Shown here piece after piece: positions 26,931 through 39,500 of a DNA stretch of 64,000 nucleotides (the stretch's first letter is position 1; the number at the start of each line of letters is the position of its first letter). Source of the DNA: Tubulanus polymorphus (Eukaryota > Nemertea > Palaeonemertea > Tubulaniformes > Tubulanidae); assembly GCF_964204645.1 (NCBI RefSeq), contig NC_134029.1, positions 23,454,450-23,518,449 of the forward strand, written 5' to 3'. A program made the position numbers and the translations under genes. The notes beneath the pieces are model-generated. The model searched no databases. It was not told the DNA's origin and saw only the letters and a list, made by a program, of their open reading frames with translations.

Positions 26931-27297
26931 GGCGGATTTAGGGGATCCAAGGGGTCCGGACCCGCCCCTATCAAATTTGAGGGTGTCTAAAATGCCTACC
27001 CCAAAAACTTCCAAAAGTGATCCTACATTTTTCAATTTAGGAGAATATAAAACAAGGAGTAATATTTTCTCGTGTAAAATGATGAATATACAATGGTATT
27101 GTGATTTTGGTATTGTTTATTTTTCAAGAATTATTTCATAGAATTCATTGTTCAATTTCGATGAAATCTCATCGATTCTATCGTTGTTGCCCGTGAGGGC
27201 TGCCGCTATGCAGCTTGCATCGTCCTTACAGCAACATTTCAAACAGCCCCTTTTTACTTCCCTGGACCCCACCCCCGCAGAAATCCTAGATCCACTG
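26931..27297. mobile_element. Probable non-autonomous DNA element, about 365 bp
   Basis: The left end reads GGCGGATTTAGGGGATCC, then GGGGTCCGGACCCGCCCC. The right end, read on the opposite strand, is AGTGGATCTAGGATTTCTGC followed by GGGGGTGGGGTCC. The ends share GGATYTAGG and a GGGGTCC block, so they look like diverged terminal inverted repeats. There is no coding content of note. Confidence 0.45.
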
Positions 27298-28345
27298 ATT
27301 GAACGCGAATCAATGATGATAGTGCTGTAAATTGTTGCGCCCTGTATTTCCAGGAATTTGCACGTGTGAGATATTTCTCAGAATAACGGCGTAGTAATAA
27401 TCATTGATAGTAATTATTTATCAGATAGATCAGCTACGTATCCGTCTAATACGGAGTTAGTTTACTGATTCTTCAGCTTCGAAAACAACAACGAATCGAA
27501 ACTCATTTCATTCTCAATTATCTGAAATTATTCCAATTTTCGACGCGCCTTTAATGACAAGCAGTCTCTCAACCCGCTGCCTGTATTGTAGACAGATATC
27601 AGGGGTTGTTTAGCGTGAAATAATCTAATGTTCCTAAAAGGACAACTGCACTGAATTTTTACGCTAACAAGGACTATGAAACGTGAAACATTTTGTCGTT
27701 TTGAAGGAGCATCAAGTGCAACTCTACACCACGATTTAGATGTTTTTGCAGTCGTTCTGTTGATTATTTCAGTGTTCTGTGTACTTGATTAGAAATTAAG
27801 TAAATAAACCGAATGATAGTCGATAAACGGATAAAAATTTTTAATCTTTTACTCAATTGACTAGAATCTCTTCACGTATTAGAACAATTGTGTATCGAGT
27901 AGGGTTTTAATTCGTTCACGTGACGCTTATTAAAAAGCCTCGTGTTTCCATAATGAAATAAAAGCTAACCGTGCGATTCAGCCGAAGATAAAGCTCTTAT
28001 TCGACGTTGCTCTTTCTGCTGGCGGAACAAATTAAGGATACAGTAAAGAATATAATATTTCCTGATCGCGTAGTCATTACTCGTTACTGGAAGTGACTGG
28101 AACGGAAGTCACACGTGTTTTCATGATGTCATTGCGAGTATTCGTGATTCCTAGACAACTCGTTAGGGATTCAGTGCAAATCGATAAGAACATCCCCAGG
28201 CAATGTTCTCGAAATTAACGATGCAATTTTCGAATTAAGAGCAAAATTAAAGAAGATTTGAGTGAATGCGTTCCTTCCATGAATGAAACTTGAAAGGAGG
28301 ATTTGAAGACAGTGTTTACACTCTATCGCCCAGCATTAGGTGTTT

Positions 28346-28560
28346 AAAGCGCTGTGGCGCAGTTCCAGTTAAGACTTAAGTAAAAAATCGTCTTAAATCT
28401 TGGGACCGGTCTTCGGTCGTTAGACTGGCTAATATGATAAAGAGGTTTTAGATCGTGGTCTTAAATCTAAGCCATAACTGTGCATTGCTGGGCCCTGCGG
28501 TTAACTCTAGTCAATTGACTCATAATTGAAGCTAGACTATACAACGGGTTCCACATTATC
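28346..28560. repeat. Possible relative of the dispersed GTTCCAGTTAA repeat
   Basis: CGCAGTTCCAGTTAAGACTT, CTTAAATCTTGGGACCGG and later CTGCGGTTAACTCTAG share wording with the parent unit of the 44-bp minisatellite (GTTCCAC, AACTCAGAGTTAACTC). It is a loose resemblance only. Confidence 0.3.
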
Positions 28561-30606
28561 AACATCTAACAAAGTTTAGGTTTCTACTAATCATTACCAT
28601 CAAATACAAATTTCCGTGGAACAACAAATCGATGTCGGTTCATGATTCTACATCAGTGATAAATCGATACCAATTTGAAACGAAATGCGTCTTTTGAGCG
28701 CCGGAATAGTTCAAGGTCACCGCATAATCGACTTAAAAATAACCGTTTCATTTCGCAGTGAAATAACACACGGATTATAAGGTTGATAGAGAGGGTTTAG
28801 GGGATGAGTTTTGGCAATTTAGTGCATCTGGACAAAGCCATTTAAGGTTGAGGAAATAGTTAATAGTTGTGTTTAGCCTTCGTACGCGTCGCTGCAAAAA
28901 CGAATCGAGTTCCATCGTCGCCAGAACGCTGCAGGCTACACAGGTACTCTCTCTCCGTCGGTCGTGTGAAGTGTATTCCGTTAGGTTTCTGTGCGCTATT
29001 TGAACTCACCGGATTCGCTAATGTGTCTTCGATAAAAGTCCGAATAAAACACGAGGAAAAACACCCGCGAGAGAAGCGAAGCGATCGTCTGAACGAGACG
29101 AGAAGGAACGTTCGAGAAGTTTTGAGTCGTAGCTGTGTAATCCCACGGGTAATACAGCTCTTATATAGACCTACTGCGCGCTGTTATCAATTTCAAATGC
29201 AATTGTAATGAATAAACAATGAAAATGATACGAATACATAAGTAGACACTGATGTATTTACGAAAATACGAAATTTATAATTTTTTAGATTTGACAATTT
29301 CATTGAAAAAATTTCGCTTTATTGCTTTTTATGAAACTTATATCGACGTTAGCAAAATTGTTGATAAATCGTAGGACGTACGAGAGGGTGATACAAAAAT
29401 AGCGATATTCGCAGTATGATTCAAGCATACAAGAAAACGTGTAAATAGAAAAATTGAGCAATTGGTGAGGATGGTGATAGGGTGTCCATTTCGCTGTATA
29501 AGTGAAAGACGAGTCACAAAACACTCGTGATTGTATCGAGATCGTGCTAGGAAAATTGTGAATTGACGGATGTAATTTCAGTTTAATTTTCGAAAGAAAC
29601 TTGTTTGATGAAAGTGAATGAAGAGAAATTTATGGTTGCTGTTTCCTGTCGAGAACAGTCAGAACATATCCCAACAGCGACCGTTTAGTTTGATACGAAA
29701 CATAAGAAATGTCGATATATACAATTAATCTCATTCCCAGGATCAAGATTTACAAAAATTACGAATTCTTCTAAATCCTATTTTTATTTCTATCAAACTC
29801 TGGGCATAGTTTCATTCAGGATGCAAACAATCATAAGCAATTCGCAGTCAATGACAGAAATAAGAAAAATGTTAAAAGTAATCGTACTTTATTTCTAGCT
29901 AGCGCTTTTGGGTCCCGAATGATTAGATTATGAGGTTCGTCTGGCAATTTGAATGTCGACGAATATTGTCATATTCTCGAGTCTATCAGCGCCAAGTCGG
30001 CGCAGTAAATAAGATTAGGACTTTTTTTGAAAACTAAAATTGAAAACCCGACGCTCCTCGGAGGCTTTAGGAAATTTCAAAATTCAACACGAAACGTATT
30101 CAGACGAGAACTTTCTTCAGTTACCCAGAACTGATCGCGAAAGGACTGAACAAAAGAAAAAACGCAATAAATTCATCGAGATTGAATAATCTGTACAGAC
30201 GCCGTGTCCATCCTCGATACAGAATTATCCATCTGGAAAAAAATGAAGCAGGATTCTAATTAATCTAATGTATTTGACGATAGCCGTGTCTACGGTGGAC
30301 CGAGCTTTAATGAAACTATATTGTTTCGAACAATGTTCGATGAAGATTCCCGAAGAATGGGGAACCCGAAACACCATTTATCCCACCAGATGGCGTGACG
30401 AACACCTAGTCTTCGCTGTCAAAAGTACTTCATTTTCCCATCACAGAAGCTATGAAATATACTTTAAATTCCTTTTTCTGCTCAGATATCGGTATAGATT
30501 TCATAATATGTGATCTATTTAAGAAAGAATTTCATCCAGTTTTAGTTGAAATGTAGAAGAAATCGAACGCGGAAGACAGAGTAACTACTAGCGAACCTGG
30601 CGGATC

Positions 30607-30650
30607 CTCGCCTGCCATACGTGGAATCCTTGATTGCCGCAGGATGTCGC
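30607..30650. repeat. Dispersed repeat fragment, copy A
   Basis: TCCTCGCCTGCCATACGTGG, followed by AATCCTTGATTGCCGCAGGA, matches a segment at 45582-45622 with a handful of changes, so both belong to one dispersed family. The family type is not known. Confidence 0.55.
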
Positions 30651-32931
30651 AGGCTTCCCAATGTATGGTATGAATATAGAGCATAAGTTGATATTCTATG
30701 CCGAAAAGATAGTTATTTCATAACTCCTTCTGACTTTAATTTGACATGTTACGCAATCACGGTCTTCGAGTGGGATTGTAAAATATGTAAATAATGTACA
30801 GCACGCGAATAGTTTTGAGAACACCACAAAATGTAACTACTCATCTTTATTCTAAAAAAATGTGCCACATTTCATAAACATTTTCCAGTGCATCAAACAC
30901 GCGGTTTATGAGAGGCTGACATTTGTCATTGCGGTTATTGTCAGTTTTTTTCAAAAGCTTTTATAGCTGAATTTAGCACGCAGTGTTATAAAGCGGCGAA
31001 GTTCTTTTTTCTTCATGTCGAAATGTAAAAAGCGCAGCTAGAAGTAATTGTAAATCACCCGCAACATCGGAATTACCACTTAAAATCTAATCAATTAAAC
31101 AACTACGTCCCGATACGGATAAACCCGATACGAGAGATAAAAATCCGTTAACGTGACACCAAATGTATTGCATGGAATCACCAATAATTGAACGGTAATA
31201 CATGAAACTTCATCCGAATTTGAATAGTAACGAAACCCATCCACCCACAAGCAGGCGCAACAACGTCGCTGTCGAATTAGTACTTCACAGGCTGTCAATT
31301 GATAACCGACTATTGCAAAGTTTCTGGAATTAATGGTTGCGAAAGAAAAACTTTTTAAAATGCACCCACTGATCCATCGAATCCCGAGGCTCCTTATTAA
31401 TCTGACACTAGAATTATTTCACCGATTCTTTCCACAAATTCTACACCTCGGCGTTCGTCAATTTTGTGATTCTGCCCCGGGTGTCGCTAATCTAAAAACC
31501 CAGACATCCCGCAGGTTACTAGTCGCTCTAGTTGGAAATTTGACCCACCTTTCGTACCGATGATGACCAGTTAAACGACTTGGAAACAACTGCAATGATT
31601 AGACACGTAAAGTGTCCCACCGGTCACATCTAAGACCGCTGCGTAATATTGTATCCTCAACACCACGAATTACCCCCTCGTGCCCTGTGTCAATTACGCA
31701 GTGTAACATTATTACACACGTCGAACCAAAACCATAACGGTCTAAATAAACTATCCGTCGAAAAAAATTTATGTAGATATATACTTCACGGAATCCCAAG
31801 AGAATAGTAATATACTAATCCGATAATACAAATTGGAAGATAATGATCGGTAGTGGGAAAGGCTAATTTGAAACGAGCGAGCGAGTGGGGCGCGTGACCT
31901 GTTACGCGGATCAGAAACGCTGTTGGCTGAATACGTAAAGCAGAAACCGAATTCTGAAGACATTTATTTTCAACCACCTGCAGCGCGAAGAACTCGTTAT
32001 ACAGAAAAAAATGGCGGTGTTATTAGCGTTTTGTAAAATGTCTGGAATTTACAATAGGCGTAATTTAGCAGTGTCGCCTGTGACAGGCAATATGTTATCG
32101 TGTTACACGGCGCGCCGCACGTTACAAAGATACCTCCATCTTCATCTCGCGTATCGTCATCCACGAAACTATAAAAACCCTTCCCGACAGAACGTGAATT
32201 CGATCTCCAGACTGTGATATCGCAGACGAGAAAGAAGTTGTCCGCGCGTGAAACAAGGATATTGAATGATTTTTCTGTAAGGCAAGACGACATTTAGTGC
32301 TTAGATATTAGATATGCTTTTCGAGGTTTTTTGAAGAGAGAATCTCTGAAACAAGTGTCGACCGAGACGAAAGCTTTTATAACTCACTATCCATATATTA
32401 TGAATGGAAATCCATTAACACATAAAGCAATGATCGGTTTTTAAGTAGAAACACCTCCTGACATATCAACCATGGTTAAGCACGAAACCAGGAAAGTATT
32501 ACAGTGCCATTAGCCTGGTTGGGAGCAGTGACCATTTAGTTTGAAGTAAACCTAATAGTGTCAGGTATGTCAAGGTTCGTCTTGAGAAATAAATTATCGC
32601 GAAATTCTAGCCTGACCTGACCTAAAGCCGGGCTAATGTCGACAAGCGACGCGACACCTGCCGACGCAACCGCCATCGCAGCACAGCTTATGTCGACAGC
32701 GCTCCGATTCCCAGCAAATGAGACCGACTAGCCGGAAAGGAGATCCGCCCTGCAGTTGCTTCCCTGTTCATGTCGGTTACGATCACTGGCAACTGCGCCG
32801 ACTTTATTTCTTTGTGTTTGGGGGCTCGATCTCAGATTTCCGGTGGTAGAGACGATCGACTGTCCCGTTGGCGATTTTTCTGCGCTGAGAGCTGATCATT
32901 TCACCGTGACGTCATACTGACACTCGATGGA

Positions 32932-33120
32932 TTCAGTCAATTTGGTCCCAGCCAAATTAGCACGTATTAGGTCCGGGTCAAATTTGGCCCGTGCCTAATT
33001 ACGAACGTGCGTAGGGAGCGCGTTCTCGCGCAAACCACTCACTCGATACTTAACAATGCCTAAACAAAGCGAAGTGAGCCACTTCTGGAACCAGTTGCAG
33101 CCCAAATTTGGCCCAGGCCA
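32932..33120. repeat. Imperfect palindromic region with repeated AAATTTGGCCC
   Basis: CGTATTAGGTCCGGGTCAAA and TTTGGCCCGTGCCTAATTACG form an imperfect inverted repeat around AAATTT. The word AAATTTGGCCC returns near 33,105. It is probably an old foldback element. Confidence 0.45.
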
Positions 33121-36100
33121 AAAACGCTCGCGGCTAATGCTTTGTTTATAGGAAGAGTTTTGAACAAGGTCATGTTTTTAGTGTACAGAATTGAATGAAA
33201 ATATCAGATTTTCCTCCTCCATTATCCTGGGATATCAAGCAGATGTCCAATAGCCGGAAGATTAGATTATGAGAATCCAGTGAATGTACTGGTCGTAAGG
33301 TACGTGTGACATTCGCGTATGAAGCTAATATACATTACTAGCTTTCCATAATAACAGAGCATTTAGGCGAAGAAGAGAAATGTGGTCCTTATGTTGGGTT
33401 CGCACCACATTGAGCCATCAATCAAGAAGATAAAGTCCGGGAATTAGTCCAGTTTATTACCGGATCACGAATCAATGTTCTCGATAAAAGACGAATAAAA
33501 CTCATAAAAAACCGGGTCACGTAACAACACAACTCGTCTGCGAACTGATGGATGTATACCGAGGTCAAGGCCGCGGGTATCTCGAGGCGGCGGCCATAGC
33601 GCGACCGAATCAAACATCGGTGAATTGTCCACCGCTTTGACTTGTGGTATTTATCAACAGCGATGAAGATTGACCATGATGACCGAGAATGGTCAATCTG
33701 TCCTTCGTCGTTTGTTAACTATCTGTTTTCTACGAACTCGTGTGGCGTAACCGGAGTCGTCGGCGATCGATGGTCATAAATCAAAAAACCAATTCGTCGG
33801 TCTTATATTTCAGATAATTGAGCCGTACCTATGAATGCATAAATAGAAAAATATCGACTGTAAACGTAGCTGTTTATAGTTCACGCGTTTTTGAGAGTCT
33901 ATCGCCGTCACTACCCAATTGTCCCAGTTCGCATCAAGTTCCAATTCATATGATTGTAACTGGAAATGGCACCGCTGAGATGAGGGTGAAATTGTCGAGA
34001 ATTCGCGAGCTACCAAAGTAGCAAGTGAGGTCCTGCTGCAGGCTGCTACATCAAGTGTTTGTACAGAGTGTCTTAATTAATCGTGGCCGCGTATTGTGAG
34101 ACAGTCTGCTCGAGTCGTCATGTTGACACTGCTGCTCATGTGAAATCATCATAAATTAGAAAAGACGATGCATTAATTAGATTTACCTGGATTGGTACGA
34201 CTGCTTCAGGCGTATCCTTCCACAAATACGGGTTGAACAGGTCAGGTATTTCTAGGCTGTTCGATTATACTCGTATTTTTCGGTTATAAACTCGGAATAG
34301 ATTTTCAACCTACATATTTTTGCCCTATATTTTCTTTCATAATCGTGTTTAAAGTTCGGAGGAGCCATCATTATTGTTTTTTCAAACCTAGCCTATCTCC
34401 GAAATTGATCTATTGAAGTTCCATCTTTCGACTGCTCAGTGGGAATCGAATATAATTTCAACAGCATTTGAAGACCTAAAAGTCTCTCGGCGCAACAGGT
34501 GTATACATCAGAAACCCTTGGTAATAGGGAATTATACACAACATGATAAACATTTAATCAAAATTGCACTCTAAGCCGTAATTACACGGATACCTCCAAG
34601 GATATATAGAATAGAATATAAAAAGCAAAGTAACATGAGGAAATTTGAGGAAGATATTGAATATTCTTTTGAAAGGAAGCTATATTGCGAGGTCGGTGCG
34701 GTATACTGAGGCACGCACAAAAGTGTGGAAACAATGTATGTTGTCGTCTTGCATATGAAAACAAACCTTAAGAAGCGGGTATCGCTACTGCTCGCTAAAT
34801 AACAACCGGATCATGTGAATTAGCACTACATCTTTAACGGCGACGAGTTAGTTAAGCAGTCATACCATTAGTAGTCGCAACTCGTGCATTGTCCCCTATC
34901 TTTCTGCGTACAATAAATAGAAAACGGTTTGGTTTTCTTGCTCGCTGACGGTACGGGTAATTCGATTGAACGAGGCCGCGCTACGTTTCACCGTGATTTG
35001 TTTTTGTCATAAATGAAAATTTGTCCCGAATCCTAATTAACCGATTACAAATTGGCGATGTCTTCATTAAACTCGGGGCAAATGCCGAAACAGCAACTTA
35101 GAACAGAGAGGAATCATGACGCAAACACAACTATCGCTTGTATGTTTAAGCTTGACGAACTAGTGTTTGTTTTCATCTCCATTCGATAAAATTCTTCAGC
35201 TATATAACTGTTATCAATGGGTATCATTATTGTTTCGACATGTTTAAAAAAAAATCCATTCAAGTGGAGTTTGCGAACAAATCAGAATAGAGAGGTTTAA
35301 TATGTTGAAACTGAAGATATAAGACCTATCAAAAATGTGTATTCTATCGATAAAATGAAACCATATTAAGGCAATAACAAAGACGCGGCTGCGTTTATTT
35401 AAATCAGAATTTTCCAGGAACTGACGGAGATAATATTGAATAGTGAAATTAGCTGTAACCCCTGCAGAGGTAAGATAAAATGCTGCGAGCTTCTATCCGT
35501 AATCTTTTGTTTGCGAAAGTTCTCTGAAGTGGAATTCAAAGAAGAATATAAACAGGGGAATCAAAACAATGAATGAAACCAAGGCCACGAATCCACGCGC
35601 CACTTAAAATCGTGGATGTGATAAATCCTTCAGGGACGCGAATCCCGATTCGAATAGTACAAACAACAAATAAATCATCTTTTTAAGATTCGCGACAGAT
35701 TAAGGCGAAGTAAACGGTAGAAAATGCCGAAAACAATCGCTCTAGCTCGGATTCGCTTTTTATAAGTGCATTAGTCTTAGCGCGTAGATCAAGCTGACTG
35801 TTCCTCGGTGTAAATCAACTGAGTTTCTATATGTCCAATAAATCAAGCTGCTCGTGACATGAATCGCTAAGTTACAATATGCTAAGTTGAATGATTATAC
35901 ATAGAATTCAAATCCAACAAGCGACGGATCATTCAAAACAATGACTGATCAGTTATTAATAGTCCGGTGCCCGCATCCGAACAGTTCCTGTTGTGTTGTG
36001 TTCCATAGAGTATCGATCAAGTAATTCAATAACGAACGCTCTAAAAGATCGAGCACAATCGAAAATTTAAAAATGAAATCCTCAAAATATTCGACCGCAA

Positions 36101-36272
36101 AAAACAATTATCGTAAATCCGGAATTGATGATGAAAAATTCCCCGAATTCGTTTCTCGATTCAGCGAATGATTCATTGGAAAATAATGTGTATTTGTAAC
36201 AGAGAATAATAGTACGCGTGTAACACGCGAGAATTTGTTTTCTCAGTCGGTTGGAAACTTGTGCGCCGTAGT

Positions 36273-36545
36273 TTACATATTTATCTGTCTCAAGGTCGTC
36301 GCGTTGCTTCTTGCGATGGTAATGCGTATATTCGGAGCTGCTCTTGTTATAGATATACGGTTTAACAGGTAAGAGAGACTGGGTTTTAACCGACCGTGTT
36401 TGATGTCCTCTTCATCGTCCATTAAAACTACGATTCTATCATCGGCGCATCGTAAGTGTTCTCCGTCCGCTGGTGAATGCTGAGAACACTCCGCTTCCCA
36501 CAGTGGACGATGAATGCACTCGTAGATAAAAAAAAAAGAAATCAT
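36273..36545 (-). other. Open frame with exon-like wording, not established
   Basis: The minus strand encodes ECIHRPLWEAECSQH, then DGEHLRCADDRIVVLMDDEE, with three cysteines, after a long T-rich tract that could serve as an acceptor (TTTATCTACGAG). A possible donor GTCGGT follows KHG. No partner exon was found. It may be chance coding in the GPCR intron. Confidence 0.2.
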
Positions 36546-39500
36546 CGGTTCGTCCAGACGATTCTAAACTCTCGATCGTGACGTATATGCGATATCAGAT
36601 ACTGATTATTGTTAGAAAAAACCACAGGCTCTATTCATCTTTAGCCCGAGACTTCGACCAAGATTAAAAACCGTTTGCCTCTGCGTATTGTCCATTTCAA
36701 CTAGAATGAACACGACCACAACGACAAAAATTTTTATTTGCATATCTGAGTGGGCGAACCGTTCATTAGATATTCCGTGTACAGTACTGGATCCCTGGTA
36801 CAACGTACCGAGAAGCCTTTGGCATTCCTTATTACGAAACCGACGGCTGAGTATACCGGACCGGAATCCTAACGAGCATTTAGGAAAAATCTTTCATAAT
36901 TAGACAAAAGGTAGTTGTTATATGGGGGATGAGAAAACGCCACGTGTTCGGGATGTCGGATAGTAGTCTCAAGTGAACGGGGCTCAGACCTCGGATTAAA
37001 TTTCGTGAGAATGATTTTCGACGAGTCGTTTCGTCCGAATCGAACTTCAAATTGCACTCGATGCATGCATCTCATGGCGCTAAATGCCGTAAAAATTCAA
37101 ACACACCTGTGAAATTATACACACTTAGCATATTTTCCAATATTTTGTAGCCTACTCGTAACTTGATTCTATCATTCAAATTTTTCATAAGAATTTTGCA
37201 CGTATTGATTTTCGTAACAGTTTCTGCTAGAATGTGTCCAGTTCGAGATGGCGGCTTTTATTTCATCGCCTTAATAAGAATTCATACGCAAAAAAAGCTC
37301 CCAATAAGTCAAGAGAAAAAGCATATAAGTCTGCAAAGTCACGACTGTATGAATGATGGTGGCTTTTACACAATATCCGAAACGTTACAGAATACATTCG
37401 CTTACAACAGAAAATTGCACACTTTTTTCTCCGCGATTTATTGCAGGATTTTCTACTTATTCATCTCGCACGGAAATTGAGTATTTTATCAAGTTATAAT
37501 ACCGGGCTTTAGATTCATGTTCGGTTGTGATTGTGGCTGTTTTAGGTTTTAAATACCGGTATATACGAGCCGATTATTAATGAAACCTTATGGTTTGACG
37601 TTTTCATTTTGACTTGATATTTCCGCAGTAATTGTACAATGCCCGCGAGGCTCGCGCAATTTTTAGGTGGCAACAAATTTGAATACGATAATGTAATTTT
37701 AGCGTATAATTTCGCCGGAAGAATGCACCAAAACCGAGGTACCGATGATTGCACCCGAAGTGATATTTTGCTTCAGAAAAAAATCGCGTGGCATCATCTC
37801 GCCGAATCGACTGTAGCGTTTCAGGCCATCAAATTCATTATCTTTATTTTACCGGGAGGGTATTTGTTAAAAATGATATTTCAATAATCTAGATATTTTT
37901 GCTCATACCGCAACTAATTTTCGGTGACTGGTAATAAAATTACCGATCCAATTTATAAAATAGATTTTCCAATTCGAACACCATCACAATTTCATTTTGA
38001 TCTTTCATCTCGAATTTAAATCAATTTAGATTCGGCTGCATTCCAGGCAATTATACAAGAATCTAAAACAGTCGTTAGTTTGGAAATCAGTTTCGATTTT
38101 TCTGGGTTAACGTTGGCCATTAGCAAAAAGAGGGAAACTGCCGCATTTACACAGAGCGATCCAGAAAATAGCAACAGTCTTTGTTTCCTGTTAGCTCGAT
38201 TGCAGTATAGCAGGTTACCTTGTGTACTCATGTCATTTTACAACCGACTGAGCTCACATCATAGGTGTAATTAATACTAGGAATCCTTTTCTCGGCTGCC
38301 AGTTAATAAGATTGTGCTTTATTGCATTACGTGTGCGGTGATGGAGTTACTTGTCGTTTTAACCCTTATACAATCCGTTTTATTCTCCACCGCCTATTTT
38401 ACCACCAAACGTCGTTTCGCGATTCGTCACGGATTAACCTAATCCGAAGACTTAATCAGACACTGATTATGGATTAACCCGTAAGACCTCGGGAGACACA
38501 GATCTATGTTGTATGTTGACTACTCGTGGGAGTATATATTATACTGTGACACTGTGAATATGAGAACTATCGGCGACGCGGCGGTCTCGGCGTTTACGCG
38601 TCGATTGATGACCGTGACTGATCTACGGCAGAAAGTGAACATCAGACAAACCGTGTGGATTACGGAAACAAATCTCTCCTGTACCAGTTGCTGTTGCGCT
38701 ATTATACGTCCAGTAATTATCACCTACGCGGCTCATACAACAGCTTCACCACTCAGCTACACCGTTATCTTTCCACCATCGATACGCAGCGATATTCATA
38801 TTTTTGAACCCGTTTTTGTAACTAATCTGAATACGGCCACGATCAATTTCTCATTTATTTAGAATGGCGATAAAATGATTGTCGCAATGAATGAATAACG
38901 CTTTGAGTTTGTCGTATCTGTTTTTCTTTTAAATTCTAAGGAAAAATATAAGGGATTACTCGTCGGAAAAGCCAAACACGTTGCGGAAGCGAAGATAGCA
39001 AAACTTATTGATTAATGGTCCGTTCATTTTGAATGGAGCCGCTAAAGATCATGGCGAGAAGGTCGAGTTGGCCTACTTACAGGAATACGTCAACTCTAGT
39101 GAATAATGGCTACGTTTCCGGCGATAGGTTCACAAGTATTAATACATCTTTGTCACCGAAAAGAAATTCTTGACAAACGACTGCAAAAACTACCCACGAG
39201 TACACGAAATAACCACGGCAAAAATGAGACCGGAAATAGTACAAAAGCTACCATCAGGTCGAGATGACAGGATGCTTACTGATTACTTAACATACATTTC
39301 TTAGGTCGTTATATGTGAAATACCACCAAAAATACTTAAAGCATTAACAGCAAAAGGAAAACTACAATGTATTTCGATGTTAAATCATCATCAAAGTCAA
39401 TGGGACCAATACAAATGTGACCTTCACAGCGAAATTAACGTTATGAAGTGTTGCATGAGTTACATTCAAAATACAGCGTTATCAAGGCCATCGAGTACAT

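Noticed and set aside
28867-29208. 113-codon plus-strand frame in the GPCR intron
   Set aside because: No exon borders, no conserved motif, and composition like the surrounding intron.
38506-38862. 118-codon frame with faint Cys-loop receptor wording (LRQKVNIRQTVWI, SDIHIFEPVF)
   Set aside because: The invariant tryptophans and the Cys loop are missing, the spacing between the two words is off, and no neighbouring receptor exons were found. I judge it chance.
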